The notes under the pieces: model-generated
The model's database searches: none
What the model was told of the DNA's origin: nothing
The model's input: only the letters and a program-made list of their open reading frames with translations
Position numbers and translations under genes: made by a program
Source of the DNA: Luidia sarsii
Taxonomy: Eukaryota > Echinodermata > Asteroidea > Paxillosida > Luidiidae
Direction of reading: 5' to 3'
DNA: 64,000 bases
Assembly: GCA_949987565.1 (NCBI GenBank)
Contig: OX465104.1
Location: 24,887,757 to 24,951,756 of the forward strand
In this document: positions 1-15,000 of the stretch, one piece after another
Position numbering within the stretch: the first letter of the stretch is position 1
How the letters are laid out: the number at the start of each line of letters is the position of its first letter

Positions 1-3000
1 GTGATACACGTCACTCTCCTGCCATGTCATGTTTCAATACCGCAATGTGCCTGACTGTGATACACGTCACTCTCCTGCCATGTCATGTTTCAATACCGCA
101 ATGCGCCTGACTGTGATACAAGTCTCTCTCCTGCCATGTCATGTTAACCGCAATGCACCTGACTTGATACACGTCACTCTCCTGCGATGTCATGTTTCAA
201 TACCGCAATGCGCCTGACTGTGATACACGTCACTCTCTTGCCATGTCATGTTTCAATACCGCAATGCTCCTGACTGTGATACATGTATCTCTCCTGCCAT
301 ATCATATTTCGATACAGCAATGTGCCTGACCATGATACATGTCACTCTCCTGCCATGACATGTTTCAATACTGCAATGCGCCTGACTATGATACACGTCG
401 CTCTCCTGCCATGTCATGTTTCAATACCGCAATGCAACTGACTGTAATACACGTTACTATCCTGTCATGTCATGTTTCAATACCGCAATGTGCCTGACCG
501 TGATACACGTCACTCTCCTGCCATGTCATGTTTCAATACCGCAATGCGCCTGACTATGATACACGTCACTCTCCTGCAATGTCATGTTTCAATACCGCAA
601 TGCTCCTGACTGTGATACATGTCTCTCTCCTGCCATATTTTTTCAATACCGCAATGCTCCTGACTGTGATACACGTCACTCTCCCGCCATATCATGTTTC
701 AATACCGCAATGCTCCTGCCTGTGATACATGTCTCTTTCCCGCCATATTATGTTTCAATACCGCTATGTTGCCGACTGTGATACACGTCACTCTCCTGCC
801 ATGTCATGTTTCAATACCGCAATGTGCCTGACCGTGATACACGTCACTCTCCTGCCATGTCATGTTTCAATACCGAAATGTGCCTGGCCGTGATACACGT
901 CACTCTCCTGTAATGTCATGTTTCAATACCGCAATGCGCCTGACTGCAATACACGTCACTCTCCTGCCATGTCATGTTTCAATACCGCAATGCGCCTGAC
1001 TGTGATACAAGTCTCTCTCCTGCCATGTCATGTTTACCGCAATGCACCTGACTGTGATACACGTCACTCTCCTGCCATGTCATGTTTCAATACCGCAATG
1101 TGCCTGGCCGTGATACACGTCACTCTCCTGCAATGTCATGTTTCAATACCGCAATGCGCCTGACTGCAATACACGTCACTCTCCTGCCATGTCATGTTTC
1201 AATACCGCAATGCGCCTGACTGTGATACAAGTCTGTCTCCTGCCATGTCATGTTTACCGCAATGCACCTGACTGTGATACACGTCACTCTCCTGCCATGT
1301 CATGTTTCAATACCGCAATGCAACTGACTGTAATACACGTCATTCTCCTGTCATGTTCTGTTTCAATACTGCCATGCGCCTGATTGTGATACACGTCACT
1401 CTCCTGCCATGTCATGGTTCAATACCGCAATGCGTCTGACTATGATACACGTCACTCTCTTGCCATGTCATGTTTCAATACCGCAATGCTCCTGACTGTG
1501 ATACATGTCTCTCTCCTGCCATATCATATTTCGATACCGCAATGTGCGTGACCGTGATACATGTCACTCTCCTGCCATGACATGTTTGAATACTGCAATG
1601 CGCCTGACTATGATACATGTCACTCTCCTGCCATGTCATGTTTCAATACCGCGATGCACCTGACTGTAATACACGTCACTCTCCTGCCATGTCATGTTTC
1701 AATACCGCAATGCGCCTGACCGTGATACACGTCACTCTCCTGCCATGTCAAGTTTCAATACCGCAATGCGCCTGACCGTGATACACGTCACTCTCCTGCC
1801 ATGTCATGTTTCAATACCGCAATGTGCCTGACTGTGATACACGTCACTCTCCTGCCATGTCATGTTTCAATACCGCAATGTGCCTGACAGTGATACACGT
1901 CACTCTCCTGCCATGTCATGTTTCAATACCGCAATGTGCCTGACCGTGATACACGTCACTCTCCTGCCATGTCATGTTTCAATACCGCAATGCGCCTGAC
2001 TGCGATACACGTCACTCTCCTCCCATGTCATGTTTCAATACCGCAATGTGCCTGACTGTGATACACGTCACTCTCCTGCCATGTCATGTTTCAATACCGC
2101 AATGTGCCTGACCGTGATACACGTCACTCTCCTGCCATGTCATGTTTCAATACCGCAATATGCCTGGCCGTGATACACGTCACTCTCCTGCAATGTCATG
2201 TTTCAATACCGCAATGCGCCTGACTGCAATACACGTCACTCTCCTGCCATGTCATGTTTCAATACCGCAATGCGCCTGACTGTGATACAAGTCTCTCTCC
2301 TGCCATGTCATGTTTACCGCAATGCACCTGACTGTGATACACGTCACTCTCCTGCCATGTCATGTTTCAATACCGCAATGCAACTGACTGTAATACACGT
2401 CATTCTCCTGTCATGTTCTGTTTCAATACTGCCATGCGCCTGATTGTGATACACGTCACTCTCCTGCCATGTCATGGTTCAATACCGCAATGCGTCTGAC
2501 TATGATACACGTCACTCTCTTGCCATGTCATGTTTCAATACCGCAATGCTCCTGACTGTGATACATGTCTCTCTCCTGCCATGACATGTTTGAATACTGC
2601 AATGCGCCTGACTATGATACACGTCGCTCTCCTGCCATGTCATGTTTCAATACCGCAATGCAACTGACTGTAATACACGTCACTCTCCTGCCATGTCATG
2701 TTTCAATACCGCAATGCGCCTGACTGTGATACAAGTCTCTCTCCTGCCATATTATGTTTACCGCAATGGACCTGACTGTGATACACGTCACTCTCCTGGG
2801 ATGTCAAGTTTCAATACCGCAATGCGCCTGCTGTGATACACGTCGCTCTCCTGCCATGTCATGTTTGAATACCGCAATGTGCCTGACTATGATACACGTC
2901 GCTCTCCTGCCATGTCATGTTTCAATACCGCAATGCAACTGACTGTAATACACGTCACTATCCTGTCATGTCATTTTTCAATACCGCAATGTGCCTGACC

Positions 3001-6000
3001 GTGATACACGTCACTCTCCTGCCATGTCATGTTTTAATACCGCAATGCGCCTGACTATGATACACGTCACTCTCCTGCAATGTCATGTTTCAATACCGCA
3101 ATGCTCCTGCCTGTGATACATGTCTCTCTCCCGCCATATCATGTTTCAATACCGCAATGCGCCTGACTATGATATACGTCACTCTCCTGCAATGTCATGT
3201 TTCAATACCGCAATGCTCCTGACTGTGATACATGTCTCTCTCCTGCCATATTTTTTCAATACCGCAATGCTCCTGACTGTGATACATGTCTCTCTCCCGC
3301 CATATCATGTTTCAATACCGCAATGCTCCTGCCTGTGATACATGTCTCTTTCCCGCCATATCATGTTTCAATACCGCTATGTTGCCGACTGTGATACACG
3401 TCACTCTCCTGCCATGTCATGTTTCAATACCGCAATGCGCCTGACTGTGATACAAGTCTCTCTCCTGCCATGTCATGTTTACCGCAATGCACCTGACTGT
3501 GATACACGTCACTCTCCTGCCATGTCATGTTTCAATACCGCAATGCAACTGACTGTAATACACGTCATTCTCCTGTCATGTTCTGTTTCAATACTGCCAT
3601 GCGCCTGATTGTGATACACGTCACTCTCCTGCCATGTCATGGTTCAATACCGCAATGCGTCTGACTATGATACACGTCACTCTCTTGCCATGTCATGTTT
3701 CAATACCGCAATGCTCCTGACTGTGATACATGTCTCTCTCCTGCCATATCATATTTCGATACCGCAATGTGCGTGACCGTGATACATGTCACTCTCCTGC
3801 CATGACATGTTTGAATACTGCAATGCGCCTGACTATGATACATGTCACTCTCCTGCCATGTCATGTTTCAATACCGCGATGCACCTGACTGTAATACACG
3901 TCACTCTCATGCCATGTCATGTTTCAATACCGCAATGCGCCTGACCGTGATACACGTCACTCTCCTGCCATGTCATGTTTCAATACCGCAATGCGCCTGA
4001 CCGTGATACACGTCACTCTCCTGCCATGTCATGTTTCAATACCGCAATGTGCCTGACTGTGATACACGTCACTCTCCTGCCATGTCATGTTTCAATACCG
4101 CAATGTGCCTGACAGTGATACACGTCACTCTCCTGCCATGTCATGTTTCAATACCGCAATGTGCCTGACCGTGATACACGTCACTCTCCTGCCATGTCAT
4201 GTTTCAATACCGCAATGCGCCTGACTGCGATACACGTCACTCTCCTCCCATGTCATGTTTCAATACCGCAATGTGCCTGACTGTGATACACGTCACTCTC
4301 CTGCCATGTCATGTTTCAATACCGCAATGTGCCTGACCGTGATACACGTCACTCTCCTGCCATGTCATGTTTCAATACCGCAATATGCCTGGCCGTGATA
4401 CACGTCACTCTCCTGCAATGTCATGTTTCAATACCGCAATGCGCCTGACTGCAATACACGTCACTCTCCTGCCATGTCATGTTTCAATACCGCAATGCGC
4501 CTGACTGTGATACAAGTCTCTCTCCTGCCATGTCATGTTTACCGCAATGCACCTGACTGTGATACACGTCACTCTCCTGCCATGTCATGTTTCAATACCG
4601 CAATGCAACTGACTGTAATACACGTCATTCTCCTGTCATGTTCTGTTTCAATACTGCCATGCGCCTGATTGTGATACACGTCACTCTCCTGCCATGTCAT
4701 GGTTCAATACCGCAATGCGTCTGACTATGATACACGTCACTCTCTTGCCATGTCATGTTTCAATACCGCAATGCTCCTGACTGTGATACATGTCTCTCTC
4801 CTGCCATATCATATTTCGATACCGCAATGTGCGTGACCGTGATACATGTCACTCTCCTGCCATGACATGTTTGAATACTGCAATGCGCCTGACTATGATA
4901 CACGTCGCTCTCCTGCCATGTCATGTTTCAATACCGCAATGCAACTGACTGTAATACACGTCACTCTCCTGCCATGTCATGTTTCAATACCGCAATGCGC
5001 CTGACTGTGATACAAGTCTCTCTCCTGCCATATCATGTTTACCGCAATGGACCTGACTGTGATACACGTCACTCTCCTGGGATGTCAAGTTTCAATATCG
5101 CAATGCGCCTGCTGTGATACAAGTCGCTCTCCTGCCATGTCATGTTTGAATACCGCAATGTGCCTGACTATGATACACGTCGCTCTCCTGCCATGTCATG
5201 TTTCAATACCGCAATGCAACTGACTGTAATACACGTCACTATCCTGTCATGTCATTTTTCAATACCGCAATGTGCCTGACCGTGATACACGTCACTCTCC
5301 TGCCATGTCATGTTTTAATACCGCAATGCGCCTGACTATGATACACGTCACTCTCCTGCAATGTCATGTTTCAATACCGCAATGCTTTTGACTGTGATAC
5401 ATGTCTCTCTCCTGCCATATTTTTTCAATACCGCAATGCTCCTGACTGTGATACATGTCTCTTTCCCGCCATATCATGTTTCAATACCGCTATGTTGCCG
5501 ACTGTGATACACGTCACTCTCCTGCCATGTCATGTTTCAATACCGCAATGTGCCTGACCGTGATACACGTCACTCTCCTGCCATGTCATGTTTCAATACC
5601 GCAATGCGCCTGACTGCGATACACGTCGCTGTCCTGCCATGTCATGTTTCAATACCGCAATGCTCCTGACTGTGATACATGTCTCTCTCCCTCCATATCA
5701 TGTTTCAATACCGCTATGTGGCCGACTGTAATAAAAGCACTCTCCTGCCATGTCATGTTTCAATACCGCAATGCGCCTGACTGTGATACAAGTCTCTCTC
5801 CTGCCATGTCATGTTTACCGCAATGCACCTGACTGTGATACACGTCACTCTCCTGCCATGTCATGTTTCAATACCGCAATGTGCCTGGCCGTGATACACG
5901 TCACTCTCCTGCAATGTCATGTTTCAATACCGCTATGCGCCTGACTGCAATACACGTCACTCTCCTGCCATGTCATGTTTCAATACCGCAATGCGCCTGA

Positions 6001-9000
6001 CTGTGATACAAGTCTGTCTCCTGCCATGTCATGTTTACCGCAATGCACCTGACTGTGATACACGTCACTCTCCTGCCATGTCATGTTTCAATACCGCAAT
6101 GCAACTGACTGTAATACACGTCATTCTCCTGTCATGTTCTGTTTCAATACTGCCATGCGCCTGATTGTGATACACGTCACTCTCCTGCCATGTCATGGTT
6201 CAATACCGCAATGCGTCTGACTATGATACACGTCACTCTCTTGCCATGTCATGTTTCAATACCGCAATGCTCCTGACTGTGATACATGTCTCTCTCCTGC
6301 CATATCATATTTCGATACCGCAATGTGCGTGACCGTGATACATGTCACTCTCCTGCCATGACATGTTTGAATACTGCAATGCGCCTGACTATGATACATG
6401 TCACTCTCCTGCCATGTCATGTTTCAATACCGCGATGCACCTGACTGTAATACACGTCACTCTCCTGCCATGTCATGTTTCAATACCGCAATGTGCCTGA
6501 CAGTGATACACGTCACTCTCCTGCCATGTCATGTTTCAATACCGCAATGTGCCTGACCGTGATACACGTCACTCTCCTGCCATGTCATGTTTCAATACCG
6601 CAATGCGCCTGACTGCGATACACGTCACTCTCCTCCCATGTCATGTTTCAATACCGCAATGTGCCTGACTGTGATACACGTCACTCTCCTGCCATGTCAT
6701 GTTTCAATACCGCAATGTGCCTGACCGTGATACACGTCACTCTCCTGCCATGTCATGTTTCAATACCGCAATATGCCTGGCCGTGATACACGTCACTCTC
6801 CTGCAATGTCATGTTTCAATACCGCAATGCGCCTGACTGCAATACACGTCACTCTCCTGCCATGTCATGTTTCAATACCGCAATGCGCCTGACTGTGATA
6901 CAAGTCTCTCTCCTGCCATGTCATGTTTACCGCAATGCACCTGACTGTGATACACGTCACTCTCCTGCCATGTCATGTTTCAATACCGCAATGCAACTGA
7001 CTGTAATACACGTCATTCTCCTGTCATGTTCTGTTTCAATACTGCCATGCGCCTGATTGTGATACACGTCACTCTCCTGCCATGTCATGGTTCAATACCG
7101 CAATGCGTCTGACTATGATACACGTCACTCTCTTGCCATGTCATGTTTCAATACCGCAATGCTCCTGACTGTGATACATGTCTCTCTCCTGCCATGACAT
7201 GTTTGAATACTGCAATGCGCCTGACTATGATACACGTCGCTCTCCTGCCATGTCATGTTTCAATACCGCAATGCAACTGACTGTAATACACGTCACTCTC
7301 CTGCCATGTCATGTTTCAATACCGCAATGCGCCTGACTGTGATACAAGTCTCTCTCCTGCCATATTATGTTTACCGCAATGGACCTGACTGTGATACACG
7401 TCACTCTCCTGGGATGTCAAGTTTCAATACCGCAATGCGCCTGCTGTGATACACGTCGCTCTCCTGCCATGTCATGTTTGAATACCGCAATGTGCCTGAC
7501 TATGATACACGTCGCTCTCCTGCCATGTCATGTTTCAATACCGCAATGCAACTGACTGTAATACACGTCACTATCCTGTCATGTCATTTTTCAATACCGC
7601 AATGTGCCTGACCGTGATACACGTCACTCTCCTGCCATGTCATGTTTTAATACCGCAATGCGCCTGACTATGATACACGTCACTCTCCTGCAATGTCATG
7701 TTTCAATACCGCAATGCTCCTGCCTGTGATACATGTCTCTCTCCCGCCATATCATGTTTCAATACCGCAATGCGCCTGACTATGATATACGTCACTCTCC
7801 TGCAATGTCATGTTTCAATACCGCAATGCTCCTGACTGTGATACATGTCTCTCTCCTGCCATATTTTTTCAATACCGCAATGCTCCTGACTGTGATACAT
7901 GTCTCTCTCCCGCCATATCATGTTTCAATACCGCAATGCTCCTGCCTGTGATACATGTCTCTTTCCCGCCATATCATGTTTCAATACCGCTATGTTGCCG
8001 ACTGTGATACACGTCACTCTCCTGCCATGTCATGTTTCAATACCGCAATGCGCCTGACTGTGATACAAGTCTCTCTCCTGCCATGTCATGTTTACCGCAA
8101 TGCACCTGACTGTGATACACGTCACTCTCCTGCCATGTCATGTTTCAATACCGCAATGCAACTGACTGTAATACACGTCATTCTCCTGTCATGTTCTGTT
8201 TCAATACTGCCATGCGCCTGATTGTGATACACGTCACTCTCCTGCCATGTCATGGTTCAATACCGCAATGCGTCTGACTATGATACACGTCACTCTCTTG
8301 CCATGTCATGTTTCAATACCGCAATGCTCCTGACTGTGATACATGTCTCTCTCCTGCCATATCATATTTCGATACCGCAATGTGCGTGACCGTGATACAT
8401 GTCACTCTCCTGCCATGACATGTTTGAATACTGCAATGCGCCTGACTATGATACATGTCACTCTCCTGCCATGTCATGTTTCAATACCGCGATGCACCTG
8501 ACTGTAATACACGTCACTCTCATGCCATGTCATGTTTCAATACCGCAATGCGCCTGACCGTGATACACGTCACTCTCCTGCCATGTCATGTTTCAATACC
8601 GCAATGCGCCTGACCGTGATACACGTCACTCTCCTGCCATGTCATGTTTCAATACCGCAATGTGCCTGACTGTGATACACGTCACTCTCCTGCCATGTCA
8701 TGTTTCAATACCGCAATGTGCCTGACAGTGATACACGTCACTCTCCTGCCATGTCATGTTTCAATACCGCAATGTGCCTGACCGTGATACACGTCACTCT
8801 CCTGCCATGTCATGTTTCAATACCGCAATGCGCCTGACTGCGATACACGTCACTCTCCTCCCATGTCATGTTTCAATACCGCAATGTGCCTGACTGTGAT
8901 ACACGTCACTCTCCTGCCATGTCATGTTTCAATACTGCAATGTGCCTGACCGTGATACACGTCACTCTCCTGCCATGTCATGTTTCAATACCGCAATATG

Positions 9001-12000
9001 CCTGGCCGTGATATACGTCACTCTCCTGCAATGTCATGTTTCAATACCGCAATGCGCCTGACTGCAATACACGTCACTCTCCTGCCATGTCATGTTTCAA
9101 TACCGCAATGCGCCTGACTGTGATACAAGTCTCTCTCCTGCCATGTCATGTTTACCGCAATGCACCTGACTGTGATACACGTCACTCTCCTGCCATGTCA
9201 TGTTTCAATACCGCAATGCAACTGACTGTAATACACGTCATTCTCCTGTCATGTTCTGTTTCAATACTGCCATGCGCCTGATTGTGATACACGTCACTCT
9301 CCTGCCATGTCATGGTTCAATACCGCAATGCGTCTGACTATGATACACGTCACTCTCTTGCCATGTCATGTTTCAATACCGCAATGCTCCTGACTGTGAT
9401 ACATGTCTCTCTCCTGCCATATCATATTTCGATACCGCAATGTGCGTGACCGTGATACATGTCACTCTCCTGCCATGACATGTTTGAATACTGCAATGCG
9501 CCTGACTATGATACACGTCGCTCTCCTGCCATGTCATGTTTCAATACCGCAATGCAACTGACTGTAATACACGTCACTCTCCTGCCATGTCATGTTTCAA
9601 TACCGCAATGCGCCTGACTGTGATACAAGTCTCTCTCCTGCCATATCATGTTTACCGCAATGGACCTGACTGTGATACACGTCACTCTCCTGGGATGTCA
9701 AGTTTCAATATCGCAATGCGCCTGCTGTGATACAAGTCGCTCTCCTGCCATGTCATGTTTGAATACCGCAATGTGCCTGACTATGATACACGTCGCTCTC
9801 CTGCCATGTCATGTTTCAATACCGCAATGCAACTGACTGTAATACACGTCACTATCCTGTCATGTCATTTTTCAATACCGCAATGTGCCTGACCGTGATA
9901 CACGTCACTCTCCTGCCATGTCATGTTTTAATACCGCAATGCGCCTGACTATGATACACGTCACTCTCCTGCAATGTCATGTTTCAATACCGCAATGCTT
10001 TTGACTGTGATACATGTCTCTCTCCTGCCATATTTTTTCAATACCGCAATGCTCCTGACTGTGATACATGTCTCTTTCCCGCCATATCATGTTTCAATAC
10101 CGCTATGTTGCCGACTGTGATACACGTCACTCTCCTGCCATGTCATGTTTCAATACCGCAATGTGCCTGACCGTGATACACGTCACTCTCCTGCCATGTC
10201 ATGTTTCAATACCGCAATGCGCCTGACTGCGATACACGTCGCTGTCCTGCCATGTCATGTTTCAATACCGCAATGCTCCTGACTGTGATACATGTCTCTC
10301 TCCCTCCATATCATGTTTCAATACCGCTATGTGGCCGACTGTAATAAAAGCACTCTCCTGCCATGTCATGTTTCAATACCGCAATGCGCCTGACTGTGAT
10401 ACAAGTCTCTCTCCTGCCATGTCATGTTTACCGCAATGCACCTGACTGTGATACACGTCACTCTCCTGCCATGTCATGTTTCAATACCGCAATGTGCCTG
10501 GCCGTGATACACGTCACTCTCCTGCAATGTCATGTTTCAATACCGCTATGCGCCTGACTGCAATACACGTCACTCTCCTGCCATGTCATGTTTCAATACC
10601 GCAATGCGCCTGACTGTGATACAAGTCTGTCTCCTGCCATGTCATGTTTACCGCAATGCACCTGACTGTGATACACGTCACTCTCCTGCCATGTCATGTT
10701 TCAATACCGCAATGCAACTGACTGTAATACACGTCATTCTCCTGTCATGTTCTGTTTCAATACTGCCATGCGCCTGATTGTGATACACGTCACTCTCCTG
10801 CCATGTCATGGTTCAATACCGCAATGCGTCTGACTATGATACACGTCACTCTCTTGCCATGTCATGTTTCAATACCGCAATGCTCCTGACTGTGATACAT
10901 GTCTCTCTCCTGCCATATCATATTTCGATACCGCAATGTGCGTGACCGTGATACATGTCACTCTCCTGCCATGACATGTTTGAATACTGCAATGCGCCTG
11001 ACTATGATACATGTCACTCTCCTGCCATGTCATGTTTCAATACCGCGATGCACCTGACTGTAATACACGTCACTCTCCTGCCATGTCATGTTTCAATACC
11101 GCAATGCGCCTGACCGTGATACACGTCACTCTCCTGCCATGTCAAGTTTCAATACCGCAATGCGCCTGACCGTGATACACGTCACTCTCCTGCCATGTCA
11201 TGTTTCAATACCGCAATGTGCCTGACTGTGATACACGTCACTCTCCTGCCATGTCATGTTTCAATACCGCAATGTGCCTGACAGTGATACACGTCACTCT
11301 CCTGCCATGTCATGTTTCAATACCGCAATGTGCCTGACCGTGATACACGTCACTCTCCTGCCATGTCATGTTTCAATACCGCAATGCGCCTGACTGCGAT
11401 ACACGTCACTCTCCTCCCATGTCATGTTTCAATACCGCAATGTGCCTGACTGTGATACACGTCACTCTCCTGCCATGTCATGTTTCAATACCGCAATGTG
11501 CCTGACCGTGATACACGTCACTCTCCTGCCATGTCATGTTTCAATACCGCAATATGCCTGGCCGTGATACACGTCACTCTCCTGCAATGTCATGTTTCAA
11601 TACCGCAATGCGCCTGACTGCAATACACGTCACTCTCCTGCCATGTCATGTTTCAATACCACAATGCGCCTGACTGTGATACAAGTCTCTCTCCTGCCAT
11701 GTCATGTTTACCGCAATGCACCTGACTGTGATACACGTCACTCTCCTGCCATGTCATGTTTCAATACCGCAATGCAACTGACTGTAATACACGTCATTCT
11801 CCTGTCATGTTCTGTTTCAATACTGCCATGCGCCTGATTGTGATACACGTCACTCTCCTGCCATGTCATGGTTCAATACCGCAATGCGTCTGACTATGAT
11901 ACACGTCACTCTCTTGCCATGTCATGTTTCAATACCGCAATGCTCCTGACTGTGATACATGTCTCTCTCCTGCCATGACATGTTTGAATACTGCAATGCG

Positions 12001-15000
12001 CCTGACTATGATACACGTCGCTCTCCTGCCATGTCATGTTTCAATACCGCAATGCAACTGACTGTAATACACGTCACTCTCCTGCCATGTCATGTTTCAA
12101 TACCGCAATGCGCCTGACTGTGATACAAGTCTCTCTCCTGCCATATTATGTTTACCGCAATGGACCTGACTGTGATACACGTCACTCTCCTGGGATGTCA
12201 AGTTTCAATACCGCAATGCGCCTGCTGTGATACACGTCGCTCTCCTGCCATGTCATGTTTGAATACCGCAATGTGCCTTACTATGATACACGTCGCTCTC
12301 CTGCCATGTCATGTTTCAATACCGCAATGCAACTGACTGTAATACACGTCACTATCCTGTCATGTCATTTTTCAATACCGCAATGTGCCTGACCGTGATA
12401 CACGTCACTCTCCTGCCATGTCATGTTTTAATACCGCAATGCGCCTGACTATGATACACGTCACTCTCCTGCAATGTCATGTTTCAATACCGCAATGCTC
12501 CTGCCTGTGATACATGTCTCTCTCCCGCCATATCATGTTTCAATACCGCAATGCGCCTGACTATGATATACGTCACTCTCCTGCAATGTCATGTTTCAAT
12601 ACCGCAATGCTCCTGACTGTGATACATGTCTCTCTCCTGCCATATTTTTTCAATACCGCAATGCTCCTGACTGTGTTACATGTCTCTCTCCCGCCATATC
12701 ATGTTTCAATACCGCAATGCTCCTGCCTGTGATACATGTCTCTTTCCCGCCATATCATGTTTCAATACAGCTATGTTGCCGACTGTGATACACGTCACTC
12801 TCCTGCCATGTCATGTTTCAATACCGCAATGTGCCTGACCGTAATACACGTCACTCTCCTGCCATGTCATGTTTCAATACCGCAATGCGCCTGACTGCGA
12901 TACACGTCGCTGTCCTGCCATGTCATGTTTCAATACCGCAATGCTCCTGACTGTGATACATGTCTCTCTCCCGCCATATCATGTTTCAATACCGCTATGT
13001 GGCCGACTGTAATAAACGTCACTCTCCTGCCATGTCATGTTTCAATACCGCAATGTGCCTTACCGTGATACACGTCACTCTCCTGCCATGTCATGTTTCA
13101 ATACCGCAATGTGTCTGGCCGTGATACACGTCACTCTCCTGCAATGTCATGTTTCAATACCGCAATGCGCCTGACTGCAATACACGTCACTCTCCTGCCA
13201 TGTCATGTTTCAATACCGCAATGCGCCTGACTGTGATACAAGTCTCTCTCCTGCCATGTCATGTTTACCGCAATGCACCTGACTGTGATACACGTCACTC
13301 TCCTGCCATGTCATGTTTCAATACCGCAATGCAACTGACTGTAATACACGTCATTCTCCTGTCATGTTCTGTTTCAATACTGCCATGCGCCTGATTGTGA
13401 TACACGTCACTCTCCTGCCATGTCATGGTTCAATACCGCAATGCGTCTGACTATGATACACGTCACTCTCTTGCCATGTCATGTTTCAATACCGCAATGC
13501 TCCTGACTGTGATACATGTCTCTCTCCTGCCATATCATATTTCGATACCGCAATGTGCGTGACCGTGATACATGTCACTCTCCTGCCATGACATGTTTGA
13601 ATACTGCAATGCGCCTGACTATGATACACATCGCTCTCCTGCCATGTCATGTTTCAATACCGCAATGCAACTGACTGTAATACACGTCACTCTCCTGCCA
13701 TGTCATGTTTCAATACCGCAATGCGCCTGACTGTGATACAAGTCTCTCTCCTGCCATATCATGTTTACCGCAATGGACCTGACTGTGATACACGTCACTC
13801 TCCTGGGATGTCAAGTTTCAATATCGCAATGCGCCTGCTGTGATACAAGTCGCTCTCCTGCCATGTCATGTTTGAATACCGCAATGTGCCTGACTATGAT
13901 ACACGTCGCTCTCCTGCCATGTCATGTTTCAATACCGCAATGCAACTGACTGTAATACACGTCACTATCCTGTCATGTCATTTTTCAATACCGCAATGTG
14001 CCTGACCGTGATACACGTCACTCTCCTGCCATGTCATGTTTTAATACCGCAATGCGCCTGACTATGATACACGTCACTCTCCTGCAATGTCATGTTTCAA
14101 TACCGCAATGCTTTTGACTGTGATACATGTCTCTCTCCTGCCATATTTTTTCAATACCGCAATGCTCCTGACTGTGATACATGTCTCTCTCCCGCCATAT
14201 CATGTTTCAATACCGCAATGCTCCTGCCTGTGATACATGTCTCTTTCCCGCCATATCATGTTTCAATACCGCTATGTTGCCGACTGTGATACACGTCACT
14301 CTCCTGCCATGTCATGTTTCAATACCGCAATGTGCCTGACCGTGATACACGTCACTCTCCTGCCATGTCATGTTTCAATACCGCAATGCGCCTGACTGCG
14401 ATACACGTCGCTGTCCTGCCATGTCATGTTTCAATACCGCAATGCTCCTGACTGTGATACATGTCTCTCTCCCTCCATATCATGTTTCAATACCGCTATG
14501 TGGCCGACTGTAATAAAAGCACTCTCCTGCCATGTCATGTTTCAATACCGCAATGCGCCTGACTGTGATACAAGTCTCTCTCCTGCCATATCATGTTTAC
14601 CGCAATGGACCTGACTGTGATATATGTCACTCTCCTGGGATGTCAAGTTTCAATACCGCAATGCGCCTGCTGTGATACACGTCGCTCTCCTGCCATGTCA
14701 TGTTTCAATACCGCAATGCGCCTGACTGCGATACACGTCACTCTCCTGCCATGTCATGTTTCAATACCGCAATGCGCCTGACTGTAATACACGTCACTCT
14801 CCTGCGATGTCATGTTTCAATACCGCAATGCGCCTGACTGTGATACACGTCACTCTCTTGCCATGTCATGTTTCAATACCGCAATGCTCCTGACTGTGAT
14901 ACATGTATCTCTCCTGCCATATCATATTTCGATACTGCAATGTGCCTGACCATGATACATGTCACTCTCCTGCCATGACATGTTTCAATACTGCAATGCG